Shown here piece after piece: positions 44,656 through 53,392 of a DNA stretch of 64,000 nucleotides. Position 1 is the stretch's first letter. Each line of letters opens with the position of its first letter. Both the position numbers and the translations under genes were made by a program. The notes under the pieces were generated by a model that had not been told where the DNA came from, did not search any database, and saw only the letters and a list, made by a program, of their open reading frames with translations. The stretch is from contig NZ_BMVG01000001.1 of the NCBI RefSeq assembly GCF_014650595.1, forward strand, positions 930,001 through 994,000. Reading direction: 5' to 3'. This stretch comes from Streptomyces alanosinicus. Its GTDB lineage: Bacteria > Actinomycetota > Actinomycetes > Streptomycetales > Streptomycetaceae.

Positions 44656-44927
44656 AGAATTCCCCTTCGAGCAGGACCCGTTGGACATGGGGGGCGGTCC
44701 CACCAGCAGAATCGACGACCCCCCGAGGGGCACGCCCGGCATCCTATGGATCAGTCGCAGCCTCTCCCGCCGGTCGGATGATCCGATGGGCGATCCGATC
44801 CGCAATCGTTATCCCCGGGACCGCCCATGAGCTGCGCAAATCGACAAATCCACCCGTTCGCAGCGGGCGTTCGGCGACCGCGCCGGGACCGAACGGCCGG
44901 GACCGGCGCGTCCCTCGGCCGCTGATG

Positions 44928-45404
44928 TCATGTCACCACTGCTGGTTCCGGGGCCTGTTGAGCCACTGCCCCGTCCGGTGGACCGGCGGGGCGCGGTGTC
45001 TCCCAGTCGGGCTCCGGCCGGGCCGCCGTGAGCGCCGGTTCCGGCCTGGCCGTGCGCTGGAAGGCGGCCGTACCGCGGGCGAGGTCGTGGCCGACCGTCA
45101 CGGCGTCGATATCGGCCGACGCCCGCTGCTGCTGCCCGTCGCGCACCTCCGTGCGCACCTTCAGCCGGCCCTGTACGACAAGTGGCTGGCCCACCTCCAC
45201 GCACGCCGCCACGTTCACCGCGAGCTGCCGGTTGGCCCACACCGTGAAGAAGTTGGTGTGTCCGTCCGTCCAGACGCTCTTCTCCCGGTCCCAGTAGCGC
45301 GCGGTCACCGCGAGCCGGAACCGGGCCGACGGTCCCGCCGCCGACTCCCGGTACACCGGCGGGGTCGCCACGTTGCCCACCACGCAGACGATCGTCTCGT
45401 TCAT
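44928..45404 (-). CDS. ssbB: Single-stranded DNA-binding protein (SsbB-like paralogue)
   Basis: 158 aa. The OB-fold pattern is clear: VCVVGNVATPPVYRESAAGPSARFRLAVTARYWD, GHTNFFTVWANRQLAVNVAACVEVGQPLVVQGRLKVR. The C-terminus lacks the acidic DDDxPF tail of housekeeping SSB, which marks the second Streptomyces SSB used in sporulation-stage chromosome segregation. It lies downstream of dynA-dynB, as in other streptomycetes. The ATG at 45402-45404 has AAGGAG directly before it. Confidence 0.9.
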   Translation of the reverse strand: MNETIVCVVGNVATPPVYRESAAGPSARFRLAVTARYWDREKSVWTDGHTNFFTVWANRQLAVNVAACVEVGQPLVVQGRLKVRTEVRDGQQQRASADIDAVTVGHDLARGTAAFQRTARPEPALTAARPEPDWETPRPAGPPDGAVAQQAPEPAVVT

Positions 45405-45855
45405 CTCCTTGCACTCCCCTCCCCCGCCCGGCCCGCGACGGCCGGGCGGACACGCGTACGGGCCCGTCCCGTACGGCTGTGTCTGCCGTGCCGGCGCGTA
45501 CGACCGCCGTACGCGCCGGCACGTCCCGGCGATCGCGCCTGCCGTCCGCCGTCCCTCCGGCCGGACCCGCCGTGCGATCGCCGCGACCTCAGACTGCCTC
45601 CGCCGGGCCGGGCCCGCCGAGCCCTGTGGACACCCCGCCCACCTGTGGAAATCCCCGTCACCCGGACGAGTGATCCGCGTCCCCCGCCACCGCCCTCACC
45701 CCCCGGTGACCACGGCCGACGTCCCTTTCACGCCCCCACGGTCACGGCCGTGGCCCGCACCTCACGCCCCCGACTCCCCCCATACACACGTCCACCCCGA
45801 ACGATCGCGGCCGGCCTTCGGCCCGCGCGCCGCCCGGGGTGGCCGCCTGCCGCCG
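45405..45855. other. Gene-free stretch between dynB and ssbB
   Basis: 451 bp, very GC- and proline-codon-rich in all frames, with no credible gene. It presumably holds the ssbB promoter near its start. I see no strong terminator for dynB, so read-through into ssbB is possible. Confidence 0.4.
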
Positions 45856-48135
45856 TCAGCTCACGCCCACCCCCGCGCCGCTCCGCACGACCCGCGCGTA
45901 CTGCTCGCGCACCTCCCGATAGCGCAGCAGTTCCGAGGCCACCGGATCGAGCACCCGGGCCCGGCCGCAGCCGGCCGCCGCCTCCCGCAGCCGCCGTTCC
46001 GCCTCCTGGCCGTAGCGCCGGGCCGGGCCTCTGGCCGCCATCCGGCAGCTCCACTCCACCAGCGGCCCGCCGATGATCCCGCACACCATCAGCAGCACCG
46101 GGACACCGAGGTTGGGGCCCATGACACCGGCGATCTGGGCCGCCAGCCACAGCCCGCCCACGATCTGCAGCAGGGTCATGGCCGCCTGGACCAGCACCGC
46201 CACCGGCCACCAGCCCGGCCGCGGCGGGCGGCCCGGCGGCATTCCGGCCCGCGCCGCAAGCTCGTCCAGCGCCTCCGACAGACCCTGTGCGCCGCGTACG
46301 GCCGACTCGCGCACCGCCAGCGCCCACGGCCCTGGCAGCCCGGCCGAGGCCCGGTCGGCCACCGTACGGACCGCCTGTTCCACGCGCTGGCGTGCCGTGA
46401 TCTCCTCCTCGGCCTGGGGACGTGCCGCATGGCGGCCCGTCGTGGCGTCGCCGCGCCCCTGGTACCAGCGCCACAGCCGCAGCCAGGGCGTGCCGCAGGC
46501 GCGCCCCGCGTTGCGCAGCCAGGCCCGCTCGGCGGCATCGCCCGCCGCGGTGGCGCCCACCGCGTCCGCGAGCCGCGCCGCGAACTCCTCGCGCGCCTCC
46601 TCGCTGAGGCCGACCCGCCGTTCGGCGGCGTAGACGGGCCGCAGTCCGGTCGCGGCGGAGTCCACGTCGGCCGCGACCCGGCGGGCCGCCGCGCCGCGCT
46701 CGGCCACGAACTGGCCGAGCGCCTCGCGCAGTTCGGTGACGCCGTCGCCGGTGAGCGCGGACAGCGCGAGCACGCTGGCACCCGGGTCGCCGTGCTCGCC
46801 GAGCGCGATGCCGTCCTCGTCCAGCAGCCGCCGCAGGTCGTCCAGGACCTGGTCGGCGGCCTCCCCGGGCAGCCGGTCGACCTGGTTGAGGACGACGAAC
46901 ATGATCTCGGCGTGGCCGGCCATGGGCCGCAGATAGCGCTCGTGCAACACGGCGTCGGCGTACTTCTCGGGGTCGACCACCCAGATCACCGCGTCGACCA
47001 GTTTCAGGATCCGGTCGACCTGTTCACGGTGCTGTACGGCGGCGGAGTCGTGGTCGGGCAGGTCGACCAGGACGAGCCCACGCAGCTCCCCGTCGTTGTC
47101 CGGGTTGTGCGCGGGGCGGCGGCGCAGCCGGCCCGGGATGCCGAGGCGGTCGATGAGGCCCGCCGCGCCGTCGCTCCAGCTGCACGCGATGGGGGCGGCC
47201 GTGGTCGGACGCCGTACGCCGGTCTCCGAGATGGCCACGCCGGCGAGGGCGTTGAACAGCTGCGACTTGCCGCTGCCCGTGGCGCCCGCGATGGCGATGA
47301 CGGTGTGCCGGCCGGAGAGTTTGCGGCGGGCGGCCGCCTCGTCCAGGACACGGCCCGCCTCGGCGAGGGTGCGGTTGTCCAGCCGGGTGCGGGAGAGGCC
47401 GACGAGTTCGCGCAGGGCGTCGAGCCGGGAGCGCAGCGGGCCGTCGTACGCCAGCGGGGGCGGCGGGTTGCTGCCCTGGCCCCGGCTGTCGGCCTCGCGT
47501 TCGGCGGCGAGCACGGCGGCTCCGGCCTCCGTGACGCGCCGGGCGATCAGGCCGTCGTCCCAGGCCTCCGCGGAGTCGGAGTCGGAGTCGGCGTCAGCGT
47601 CGATGCCGGTGCCGGTGCCGGTGCCGCTGGCGGCTCCGGTGTCGATGCCAGCGTCGGCGGTTCCGCGCCGTGCGGATGTCTCGTCGCTGGGGCCGGGTTG
47701 CCGGGGCGGGCGGTGCGACGGACGCAGGCGCGGAGCGCTGTCCGCGTCGACGCCGGCGGTGGCGGTGGCGGTGGCGGGCATGTCCCGGCCCACGTCCCGG
47801 TCCGCCACGCGCGCGTCTCGCTCAGGGAGCGCATCCCACTCACGGAGCGCTTCCCACGTACGAGCCGCTTCGTTCGCCGATTCGCCCCTCGCTTCGTACG
47901 TCGCTTCGTACGTCGCTTCGTGCGACGGGCCCCTCGTCGCTTCGTCCTCGGTCCGGTCCTCGGGGGCGGCGGCGACGGGGTCGATGAGTGCCCCCGCGCC
48001 CGGGGGCAGCGGCTCCCCGAGAAGGTCGGCACGCTCTCCGGGGTTCATGACCTCGGAATTCATGTGACCGCTGTGCTCAGTAGGCGCCATGTGGTCGGTG
48101 TGCTCCATGTGGTCCTGATCGGTGGCGGCCTTCAC
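45856..48135 (-). CDS. dynB: Dynamin-like GTPase DynB (membrane-spanning)
   Basis: 759 aa from the GTG at 48135 (AAGGAGAGGTGACC upstream). The first 190 residues are disordered and acidic (repeats such as HEATYEATYEA and DADADSDSDS). The GTPase domain has P-loop GATGSGKSQLFN near 287, LVLVDLPDHDSAAV and VLNQVDRLPG. Two membrane spans lie at about 645-690 (AVLVQAAMTLLQIVGGLWLAAQI and GVPVLLMVCGIIGGPLVEW). DynA and DynB together stabilise FtsZ rings at sporulation septa in Streptomyces. The gene starts 3 bp after the dynA stop. Confidence 0.88.
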   Translation of the reverse strand: MKAATDQDHMEHTDHMAPTEHSGHMNSEVMNPGERADLLGEPLPPGAGALIDPVAAAPEDRTEDEATRGPSHEATYEATYEARGESANEAARTWEALREWDALPERDARVADRDVGRDMPATATATAGVDADSAPRLRPSHRPPRQPGPSDETSARRGTADAGIDTGAASGTGTGTGIDADADSDSDSAEAWDDGLIARRVTEAGAAVLAAEREADSRGQGSNPPPPLAYDGPLRSRLDALRELVGLSRTRLDNRTLAEAGRVLDEAAARRKLSGRHTVIAIAGATGSGKSQLFNALAGVAISETGVRRPTTAAPIACSWSDGAAGLIDRLGIPGRLRRRPAHNPDNDGELRGLVLVDLPDHDSAAVQHREQVDRILKLVDAVIWVVDPEKYADAVLHERYLRPMAGHAEIMFVVLNQVDRLPGEAADQVLDDLRRLLDEDGIALGEHGDPGASVLALSALTGDGVTELREALGQFVAERGAAARRVAADVDSAATGLRPVYAAERRVGLSEEAREEFAARLADAVGATAAGDAAERAWLRNAGRACGTPWLRLWRWYQGRGDATTGRHAARPQAEEEITARQRVEQAVRTVADRASAGLPGPWALAVRESAVRGAQGLSEALDELAARAGMPPGRPPRPGWWPVAVLVQAAMTLLQIVGGLWLAAQIAGVMGPNLGVPVLLMVCGIIGGPLVEWSCRMAARGPARRYGQEAERRLREAAAGCGRARVLDPVASELLRYREVREQYARVVRSGAGVGVS

Positions 48136-48138
48136 CGG

Positions 48139-49749
48139 TCACCTCTCCTTCTGCAGTACGGACAGGGCGGCGATGAGTTCGGCCTGGGGCGCGGGCTGGA
48201 TGTCGAAGGCCTCCAGCGCGGCGAGGCGCCGCTCGCGTTCGGCGTGCATGACTCGGTCCACGTACTCGGTCAGCAGGCGTCCGGAGCGCTCACGCAGCCG
48301 CAGCGCGCCCTGGGCGCCCATCCGGTCGGCGAGCCCCTCGCCCGCGTTGCGCGCCCGGCGCCCGCCCAGCAGCGCGGTGGCGACGACGGCGGCGACGATC
48401 TCCGGATCGGGCGCGGACGTCCGCTCCAGCACCCGCACCTCGTCCTCGGCGTACTCCTCCATCTCGCGCCGCCAGCGCCGTACGGCGAGGCCGATGCGGT
48501 GCTCGGCGCTCTCCAGGGACAGTCCGCGGTCGGCGAGGCCCGGGGCCTCGGCCGCGGGCTCATGACGCCAGGCCTCGTCGATGCGTTCGTCCGCCGCGGT
48601 GACGGCGCACAGCAGCAGCGCGGCCAGGCTCTCCACAAGCGCGTCGAGGAGTTCCGCGGGGGTGCAGTCCAGGGGGAAGGCCCGCCAGCGTTTGAGCGCG
48701 TCCCCGGCGAGCACGGCACCGGACTGCAGCCGGGCGCGCACACGCGCGTGCTCGCCGTCGTAGGCGGTGTCCACGGCAGAGGTGAGCCGGAGGGCGGCCG
48801 CGTACTGGGCGGCGGCGGAGCTGGCCAGCTCGGGCATCCGGGACTGGAGCGAGTCGAGCAGGCCGTACGCCGTACGGGCGATGACGCGCTGTCGGGCGGC
48901 GGTGTCCTGGGCGTGATGGACCAGCCAGTTCTTCAGCGGCGCGACGGCGGTGGCGGGCAGCATCCCGGCGCCCCACGCGGACTCGGGCAGCTCGGGCACC
49001 GTGAAGCGGGGTACGTCACCGAGGCCGGCCTTGGTGAGCAGGGCGCCATACTGCCGGGAGACCTCGGAGACGACCTGGTGGGGCACCCGGTCCAGCACGG
49101 TGACGAGGGTGGCGTCGTACTCCTTGGCGGTGCGCAACAGGTGCCAGGGGACGGCGTCGGCGTAGCGGGTCGCCGTCGTGACCATGATCCAGATGTCGGC
49201 GGCGCAGATCAGCTCGGCGGCCAGGACACGGTTGTCGGCGATGAGCGAGTCGATGTCGGGGGCGTCGAGGAGGGCGAGCCCGCGCGGCAGGGTTTCGGCG
49301 GTCTCGATGCGCAGCACGCGCGTGGGCTCCTCGCGGGCGGGCAGCAGCAGGTCGTCGACCGGGTCCTGCTCGGCCGACCACACGCGGGTCAGCTCGGGGA
49401 GCACGCGCATGGCGCCGAACCAGTGATGGTCGTCGGGATGGCAGACGAGGACCGGGGTCCGGGTCGTCGGCCGCAGCACGCCCGCCTCGCTCACGCGCCG
49501 CCCGACGAGGGAGTTGACCAGCGTCGACTTCCCCGCGCCGGTGGATCCGCCGACGACGGCCAGCAGCGGCGCCTCGGGTTCCCGCAGGCGGGGTACCAGA
49601 TAGTCGTCTAGCTGTGCGAGAAGCTCGTCGCGGTTGGCACGCGCACGTGCGGCCCCGGGCAGGGGCAGCGGAAAGCGTGTGGCGGCGACACGATCGCGCA
49701 GAGCGGAGAGTGTGTCGAGCAGCTGAGGCCGTACGTCCAAGGTCACCAC
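48139..49749 (-). CDS. dynA: Dynamin-like GTPase DynA
   Basis: 536 aa from the GTG at 49749 ([12 protein letters not shown]). An ATG at 49788 is an alternative; neither has a good ribosome site, and I chose the one that fits the conserved N-terminus as I remember it. The P-loop [17 protein letters not shown] is near residue 70, switch region [13 protein letters not shown] follows, then [10 protein letters not shown] and [10 protein letters not shown]. No membrane span is present; the C-terminal half is helical, as in stalk regions. It is the first gene of the dynA-dynB unit, whose products act with FtsZ during sporulation septation. Confidence 0.88.
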   Translation of the reverse strand: MVTLDVRPQLLDTLSALRDRVAATRFPLPLPGAARARANRDELLAQLDDYLVPRLREPEAPLLAVVGGSTGAGKSTLVNSLVGRRVSEAGVLRPTTRTPVLVCHPDDHHWFGAMRVLPELTRVWSAEQDPVDDLLLPAREEPTRVLRIETAETLPRGLALLDAPDIDSLIADNRVLAAELICAADIWIMVTTATRYADAVPWHLLRTAKEYDATLVTVLDRVPHQVVSEVSRQYGALLTKAGLGDVPRFTVPELPESAWGAGMLPATAVAPLKNWLVHHAQDTAARQRVIARTAYGLLDSLQSRMPELASSAAAQYAAALRLTSAVDTAYDGEHARVRARLQSGAVLAGDALKRWRAFPLDCTPAELLDALVESLAALLLCAVTAADERIDEAWRHEPAAEAPGLADRGLSLESAEHRIGLAVRRWRREMEEYAEDEVRVLERTSAPDPEIVAAVVATALLGGRRARNAGEGLADRMGAQGALRLRERSGRLLTEYVDRVMHAERERRLAALEAFDIQPAPQAELIAALSVLQKER

Positions 49750-50070
49750 ATGCGAAGAATGCCCAACTTTAGGGGAATTCTGAAGCATATAGACATGTCT
49801 GCGTGCCGAGAGGACGGAACGGACGGAAGGAACCATTGGGGCACGGGCACAGTCCAGGCATAACGAGTGCACAACACCCGGTGCGTCGGACGCCAAAAGC
49901 GATGCACGAATCGCACCTGCCTGCGATTATCAGGACCGCTTCACCGAACCTCCACATCGAGCCACGGAGGCGAAGCAGCGGGGTCAAGGAACCGGGAGCC
50001 CTATCCTTGTCCCCGGGCCACGTCACGGGTCAGCCCGGCCAGGGCATCCCGCACGAGGCCGCCACACCAG
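49750..50070. promoter_or_regulatory. Region upstream of dynA and tRNA-Arg
   Basis: 321 bp without a supported gene. It must contain the divergent promoters of dynA and the tRNA. It is relatively AT-rich near 49760-49800, where a dynA promoter is likely, but I cannot define hexamers with confidence. Confidence 0.4.
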
Positions 50071-50143
50071 GCCCCCGTAGCTCAGTGGATAGAGCAGGCG
50101 CCTTCTAAGCGCTTGGCCGCAGGTTCGAGTCCTGCCGGGGGCG
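50071..50143 (+). tRNA. tRNA-Arg (anticodon TCT)
   Basis: 73 nt fold into a complete cloverleaf. The acceptor GCCCCCG pairs with CGGGGGC, the D stem is GCTC/GAGC, the anticodon stem is GGCGC/GCGCT with loop CTTCTAA (anticodon TCT), and the T arm is GCAGG-TTCGAGT-CCTGC. The discriminator is G and CCA is not encoded. It reads the rare AGA codon. Confidence 0.95.
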
Positions 50144-50152
50144 CCCACTGTC

Positions 50153-50172
50153 CGCCCTCCTTCGGGAGGGCG
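50153..50172 (+). terminator. Terminator of tRNA-Arg
   Basis: CGCCCTCC pairs with GGAGGGCG around a TTCG tetraloop, followed by TTCTCATT, 10 bp after the tRNA end. UUCG-capped stems of this kind are typical strong terminators. Confidence 0.8.
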
Positions 50173-50381
50173 TTCTCATTGCCGCGCAGGCCCCGGGGCA
50201 GCCCGGCGAGGGCGCCCTGGCCGCGGCTCTCGCCGGCGGCGACACGGAGGAGTTACCGGCCGGCAAGCGACTTCGCCTCCGGTACGGCCCTTCCCTGACT
50301 GCCTCCGGTACGGCTCCCTCCCCGACCGCGGGCCCCGGACCCAGGGGTCAGGGCCCCGGACCCCGGGCCGCGACGCAGCAA

Positions 50382-50427
50382 AGCGCCGGACCCTCCCCCT
50401 CGGTGTTCGCGGGGAGGGTCCGGCGCT
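50382..50427. terminator. Hairpin terminator downstream of small secreted gene A1
   Basis: AGCGCCGGACCCTCCCC pairs perfectly with GGGGAGGGTCCGGCGCT around a 12-nt loop. It lies 90 bp past the stop of the reverse gene at 50517-50792 and can also stop forward transcripts from the tRNA side. Confidence 0.75.
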
Positions 50428-50516
50428 GTCCGGCTGTCACCGGGTCGCGGCGGGACCGCGGACACACCGTCCGCGTGCCGCCGCAGCCGCACAAGTCCGG
50501 CGTGCGGCGCCGCCGG

Positions 50517-50792
50517 TCAGAGTGCCTTGCTGTTGCAGCCCATGTCCGAACCGAGGTTGGTGGGCTGCGCGCCCGGGGAGCCCTCGCCGTTCAGCAGGTT
50601 GCCGGCCAGGCCGTTGACGGCGCCGACGCTGCCGAGCACATTGATGTTCATGTCGTGCGAGCGGCACTCGGTGGCCTGCGTGACCTCAAGGTCATGGCCC
50701 GGCTCGCCGTGCGCGAAGGCGGTGTTGACGCCGAGGGAGCCGACACTTCCGAGCATGGCGCCCACGAGGACGGCCTTGTGAAACGTGCGCAT
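50517..50792 (-). CDS. Small secreted protein, family A (copy A1)
   Basis: 91 aa with a signal peptide (cleavage about VNTAFA, residue 27). The mature part has two cysteines, Cys43 and Cys86, 43 residues apart, in the pattern ECRSHDMN, VLGSVGAVNGLAGNLLNGEG, LGSDMGCN. Two more copies with the same spacing lie at 52841 and 53393. The ribosome site is GGAGAAGCA. An 18-bp palindrome (50818-50835) lies 25 bp upstream of the ATG. The family is small, secreted and hydrophobic-patterned like aerial-surface proteins, but neither the chaplin nor a clear rodlin signature is seen; the function is unknown. Confidence 0.85.
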   Translation of the reverse strand: MRTFHKAVLVGAMLGSVGSLGVNTAFAHGEPGHDLEVTQATECRSHDMNINVLGSVGAVNGLAGNLLNGEGSPGAQPTNLGSDMGCNSKAL

Positions 50793-50817
50793 TGCTTCTC
50801 CGTTGGTCGAGCGGATG

Positions 50818-50835
50818 CGATCTGCTGGCAGATCG
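50818..50835. promoter_or_regulatory. Palindrome upstream of family A copy A1
   Basis: CGATCTGC-TG-GCAGATCG is a perfect 8-bp inverted repeat, 25 bp before the A1 start codon. The same core recurs 27-28 bp before A2 and A3. It could be an operator or a 5'-leader hairpin. Confidence 0.7.
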
Positions 50836-50865
50836 ATTGGGGCGGCGAAGGATCGCCGGAGGCGG

Positions 50866-51624
50866 TCAGCCGAGTCGGGGCAGCCCGAGCGAGCCGACGG
50901 GAGGCGCCGCGACCTGCCCGAGGCCGAGCCCGGGCGCCCGCGGCGTGTCCGGTGCGAGCAGCGGGTTGATGAGCGGGTTCACCTGCGGGTTCACCGAGGG
51001 GTTCACCTGCGGCGCGACGTGCGGCGGACCGTCCGCGGCGCCGAAGGTCTGGGGCATGGCGACCTGCGGGGCGACGCGCGGCATGACCTCCGGCGCGGAC
51101 TGCGGGCTGACCTGCGGCATGACCTGCGACTGCTGGGGGGCCGGCGCGCTGTACTGCGGGGCGGCGGACTGCTCCGGGCCGCCGTACGGCGAGTTCCCGG
51201 CCTGCGCGGTGCCCCCCGACGAGGCCGAGGCGGAGGCATAGCCGGCCGGCGCCTGCGGGGGCGCGGGCGGCGGCGGAGGCGGCGCCTGCATCATCGGCGG
51301 GGAGTACGGCGGCGGAGCCTCGACCTGTGCGAAGCCGCGCGAACGGGCCTGCGCCATGGCCTGCGGACCGGGCGGCGGAGGCGGCGCGTACTGGGGGTAC
51401 TGGGGCGGCGCGTACTGCGGTGGCGCGTACTGGGGGTACTGAGGCGGCGCGTACTGCGGTGGCGCGTACTGGGGCACCGAGTACTGGGGTGCGGGGTACT
51501 CGGGAGCCGACATTGGAACGGCACCGTATCCGACGGGAGCGTCGGCATGGCTGACGCCGGCGCCGATGGCGGTCAGACCGCCGGCCGCTGCTGCGACAAC
51601 AGCGGCCTTGTGAAGCTTGCGCAT
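50866..51624 (-). CDS. Secreted Pro/Gln-rich repeat protein
   Basis: 252 aa. The signal peptide MRKLHKAAVVAAAAGGLTAIGAGVSHA is closely related to those of the neighbouring small proteins. The mature part has no cysteine and is built from APPQY/APPQYPQY repeats (residues about 45-85), poly-proline and then QVNPSVNPQVNPLINP repeats (about 205-225). The latter resemble VTPQVNPDLSPQINPQISP in the family B protein at 52124. The leader GAAGGGCCGAGGGTTTC directly before the ATG is identical to that of the 52124 gene. A wall-associated or extended surface role is plausible but unproven. Confidence 0.85.
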   Translation of the reverse strand: MRKLHKAAVVAAAAGGLTAIGAGVSHADAPVGYGAVPMSAPEYPAPQYSVPQYAPPQYAPPQYPQYAPPQYAPPQYPQYAPPPPPGPQAMAQARSRGFAQVEAPPPYSPPMMQAPPPPPPAPPQAPAGYASASASSGGTAQAGNSPYGGPEQSAAPQYSAPAPQQSQVMPQVSPQSAPEVMPRVAPQVAMPQTFGAADGPPHVAPQVNPSVNPQVNPLINPLLAPDTPRAPGLGLGQVAAPPVGSLGLPRLG

Positions 51625-52123
51625 GAAACCCTCGGCCCTTCGAAACCTGAACAGGAAATCCGTTGTATTCAGCGCAGTCTCACGTGCGCCCAGTCTGATG
51701 TTCGTACTGCGCCTTTGCGGGGGTAACTACTGGGCTGCACACGGACTCACGCCGGAGCCGACAGCGAATTTCCTTGCCCCTCCGTGATCCATGATCGCTG
51801 CCCTCTCCCAGCTGGCAACGAACTTTCCCCCGTGCCGGTCACGGGACTTGAAGCACCGTCACCCATTTGCCATTGACGGCCGGAAGTCCGCGAGCATGAT
51901 TGCAGAGACATCCGGAACGCGGCGGCGTGGCGCACAAGGCCTGGGGCAAATGGGTGATCAGACCCCGGCACACCGTATCCGTACCCCTCTTCCCTCGTTC
52001 CCCATTGGGTCAGAGCGATGGTCCGCCGCAGCCGCACAGGTCACCGAGAAAATCTCCAACTGCACTGGCTCATCAGCATTTCGACACGTTCCGTGCACAG
52101 GTCAATGAAGGGCCGAGGGTTTC
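51625..52123. promoter_or_regulatory. 499-bp divergent intergenic region in the secreted-protein cluster
   Basis: No supported gene. It separates the Pro/Gln-rich gene (reverse) from family B copy B1 (forward). Both ends carry the same 17-nt leader (GAAGGGCCGAGGGTTTC) next to the start codon. The middle is moderately AT-richer than the surrounding genes, and its length suggests complex regulation, but I see no clear promoter hexamers. Confidence 0.45.
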
Positions 52124-52609
52124 ATGCGCAAGCTTCAGCAAGTCGCGCTCATCGTCGCAGCAGCCGGCGGTCTGTCCGCCGCCGGTGCCGGCCCCAGCTC
52201 CGCGGTCGCCCCCGCCTACAACGGCGGCTATCCGCCCCCCGTTTCGCAGCCGGACGCGCAGGCCTCCGCCGCGACCTCCGCCCGGGCCACCGCACAGACC
52301 TTCGGCCAGCAGGCCCCGCAGGGTCCGCAGCGGGGCGCTGAGGTCACCCCGCAGGTCAACCCCGATCTGAGCCCGCAGATCAACCCGCAGATCAGCCCTC
52401 AGGCCGCCCCGTCGCAGAGCAGCGACGCGCTCCAGAGCAACCTCTTCCGCCCGTCCCAGGAGTGCAGCCCGCAGGCCCTGTTGGGTGCGAACGTACCGGT
52501 CGCACTGCTCGCCGCCGCCGATACCCACGGCATCGAGTGCAGCCAGGGCAACAACCAGTCCAACGTCCTCGCGCACTCGTCGTCGAACGCCCTCGCCCAG
52601 GCACGCTAG
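52124..52609 (+). CDS. Small secreted protein, family B (copy B1)
   Basis: 161 aa. A signal peptide (MRKLQQVALIVAAAGG...) is followed by a Gln/Pro-rich linker with VTPQVNPDLSPQINPQ repeats and a C-terminal module FRPSQECSPQ...GIECSQGNNQSNVLAHSSSNAL. The two cysteines, Cys114 and Cys139, are 25 residues apart, the same spacing as in B2 (55468-55713). The ATG at 52124 has the 17-nt leader shared with the gene at 51624. A perfect terminator hairpin follows. The function is unknown; the Cys-bounded hydrophobic stretch (VPVALLAAAD) faintly recalls rodlins. Confidence 0.85.
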   Translation: MRKLQQVALIVAAAGGLSAAGAGPSSAVAPAYNGGYPPPVSQPDAQASAATSARATAQTFGQQAPQGPQRGAEVTPQVNPDLSPQINPQISPQAAPSQSSDALQSNLFRPSQECSPQALLGANVPVALLAAADTHGIECSQGNNQSNVLAHSSSNALAQAR

Positions 52610-52650
52610 GACCGGCCCCAGGGCACCTGACAACCGCATACCGACGCCCG

Positions 52651-52689
52651 ACGCGGGCCCTTCGAGGAGCGTCCTCGAAGGGCCCGCGT
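52651..52689 (+). terminator. Strong terminator after family B copy B1
   Basis: ACGCGGGCCCTTCGAGGA pairs perfectly over 18 bp with TCCTCGAAGGGCCCGCGT around a 3-nt loop, 42 bp after the stop codon. Confidence 0.85.
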
Positions 52690-52760
52690 GTGCGCGCTGC
52701 GGCTTTCGGGTGCTTTTGCCAATAGATCAAGAAACCGGCGCGTCGCTGTCCGTTTTGGGT

Positions 52761-52812
52761 TATTTCCTATTAATCTCCCGTAACTGTAAGAACGCGATCT
52801 GCCACAGATCGC
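52761..52812 (+). promoter_or_regulatory. Conserved promoter block and palindrome upstream of A2
   Basis: TATTTCCTATTA (52761-52772) and the perfect hairpin GCGATCTG-CCA-CAGATCGC (52794-52812) recur in the same order and spacing before A3 (53316-53327 and 53349-53365). The palindrome core also precedes A1. This is a candidate shared promoter plus operator or 5' leader. Confidence 0.7.
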
Positions 52813-52840
52813 AACCCCTTCACACTCCACCGGAGATGAC

Positions 52841-53134
52841 ATGCACAAGCTTCGCAAGGCTGCCGTCCTGGTTGCCGCAATCGGGAGCATCGGACTCGTG
52901 GGCGGCACGGCGCACGCGGGCGGACAGGAAGGCGGCGGCAAGGGCGGTGACCACGGCGGTTTCAGCGTCCTGCAGAGCTCCAACTGCAAGTCGCACGACC
53001 TGAACCTGGACGTCCTCGGCGAGGTCGGCATCCTCAACGGCCTGCTGGGCAACGCGCTCAACGGCGAGGGTGACCCGGGCGCCCAGGCGACCCACATCGG
53101 CTCGACCATGGGCTGCAGCAACAGCGCCTTCTGA
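52841..53134 (+). CDS. Small secreted protein, family A (copy A2)
   Basis: 97 aa. The signal peptide MHKLRKAAVLVAAIGSIGLVGGTAHA leads to a Gly/Lys-rich stretch, then FSVLQSSNCKSHDLNLDVLGEVGILNGLLGNALNGEG and MGCSNSAF. Cys49 and Cys92 are 43 residues apart, as in A1 and A3. The ribosome site is CCGGAGATGAC. Its upstream 100 bp are closely related to those of A3, so the two are a tandem duplication. A textbook terminator follows at 53172. Secreted, probably disulfide-bonded; function unknown. Confidence 0.87.
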   Translation: MHKLRKAAVLVAAIGSIGLVGGTAHAGGQEGGGKGGDHGGFSVLQSSNCKSHDLNLDVLGEVGILNGLLGNALNGEGDPGAQATHIGSTMGCSNSAF

Positions 53135-53171
53135 GGCGCACGGCCGCCCAGGCGGCCAGAGCGGTAAATGA

Positions 53172-53212
53172 TCCCGGCATCGGACCTCGGGCCCGATGCC
53201 GGGACTTTTTTT
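53172..53212 (+). terminator. Intrinsic terminator with T tract after A2
   Basis: TCCCGGCATCGG pairs perfectly with CCGATGCCGGGA over 12 bp, followed directly by CTTTTTTT. A full Rho-independent terminator with a T run is uncommon in Streptomyces. Confidence 0.95.
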
Positions 53213-53315
53213 ATTCTGCATATCTTTTATTCTACATATCATTAGTCTTTGCATATCATTGAGCGTTCGGAGTGAAGAGAATTACCAAATTCGGCGCGCC
53301 GTGTTTGTCTTCGGA

Positions 53316-53365
53316 TATTTCCTATTAGCCTCCATAACCGTACGAAGTCGATCTCTCACGGATCG
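53316..53365 (+). promoter_or_regulatory. Conserved promoter block and weaker palindrome upstream of A3
   Basis: TATTTCCTATTA (53316-53327) is repeated exactly from the A2 upstream region. The inverted repeat CGATC...GATCG (53349-53365) is a degenerate form of the A1/A2 palindrome and ends 27 bp before the A3 start. Confidence 0.65.
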
Positions 53366-53392
53366 CATCCCTTCACTTCCACCGGAGAAGAC

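Larger units (their letters stand above)
50144..50516. other. Gene-free stretch between tRNA-Arg and first small secreted gene
   Basis: 373 bp with no gene. It contains the tRNA terminator (50153-50172), a GC-rich stretch with repeated GGGCCCCGGACC-like blocks around 50333-50372, and the bidirectional hairpin at 50382-50427. Confidence 0.5.

Noticed and set aside
45373..49611. 1,412-codon forward frame across dynB and dynA
   Set aside because: Shadow of the dynamin genes; it has no recognisable domain and is Arg/Gly/His-rich.
50071..50143. tRNA-Arg as an integration (att) site for a genomic island
   Set aside because: No second copy of the tRNA 3' end and no integrase gene are present in the window.
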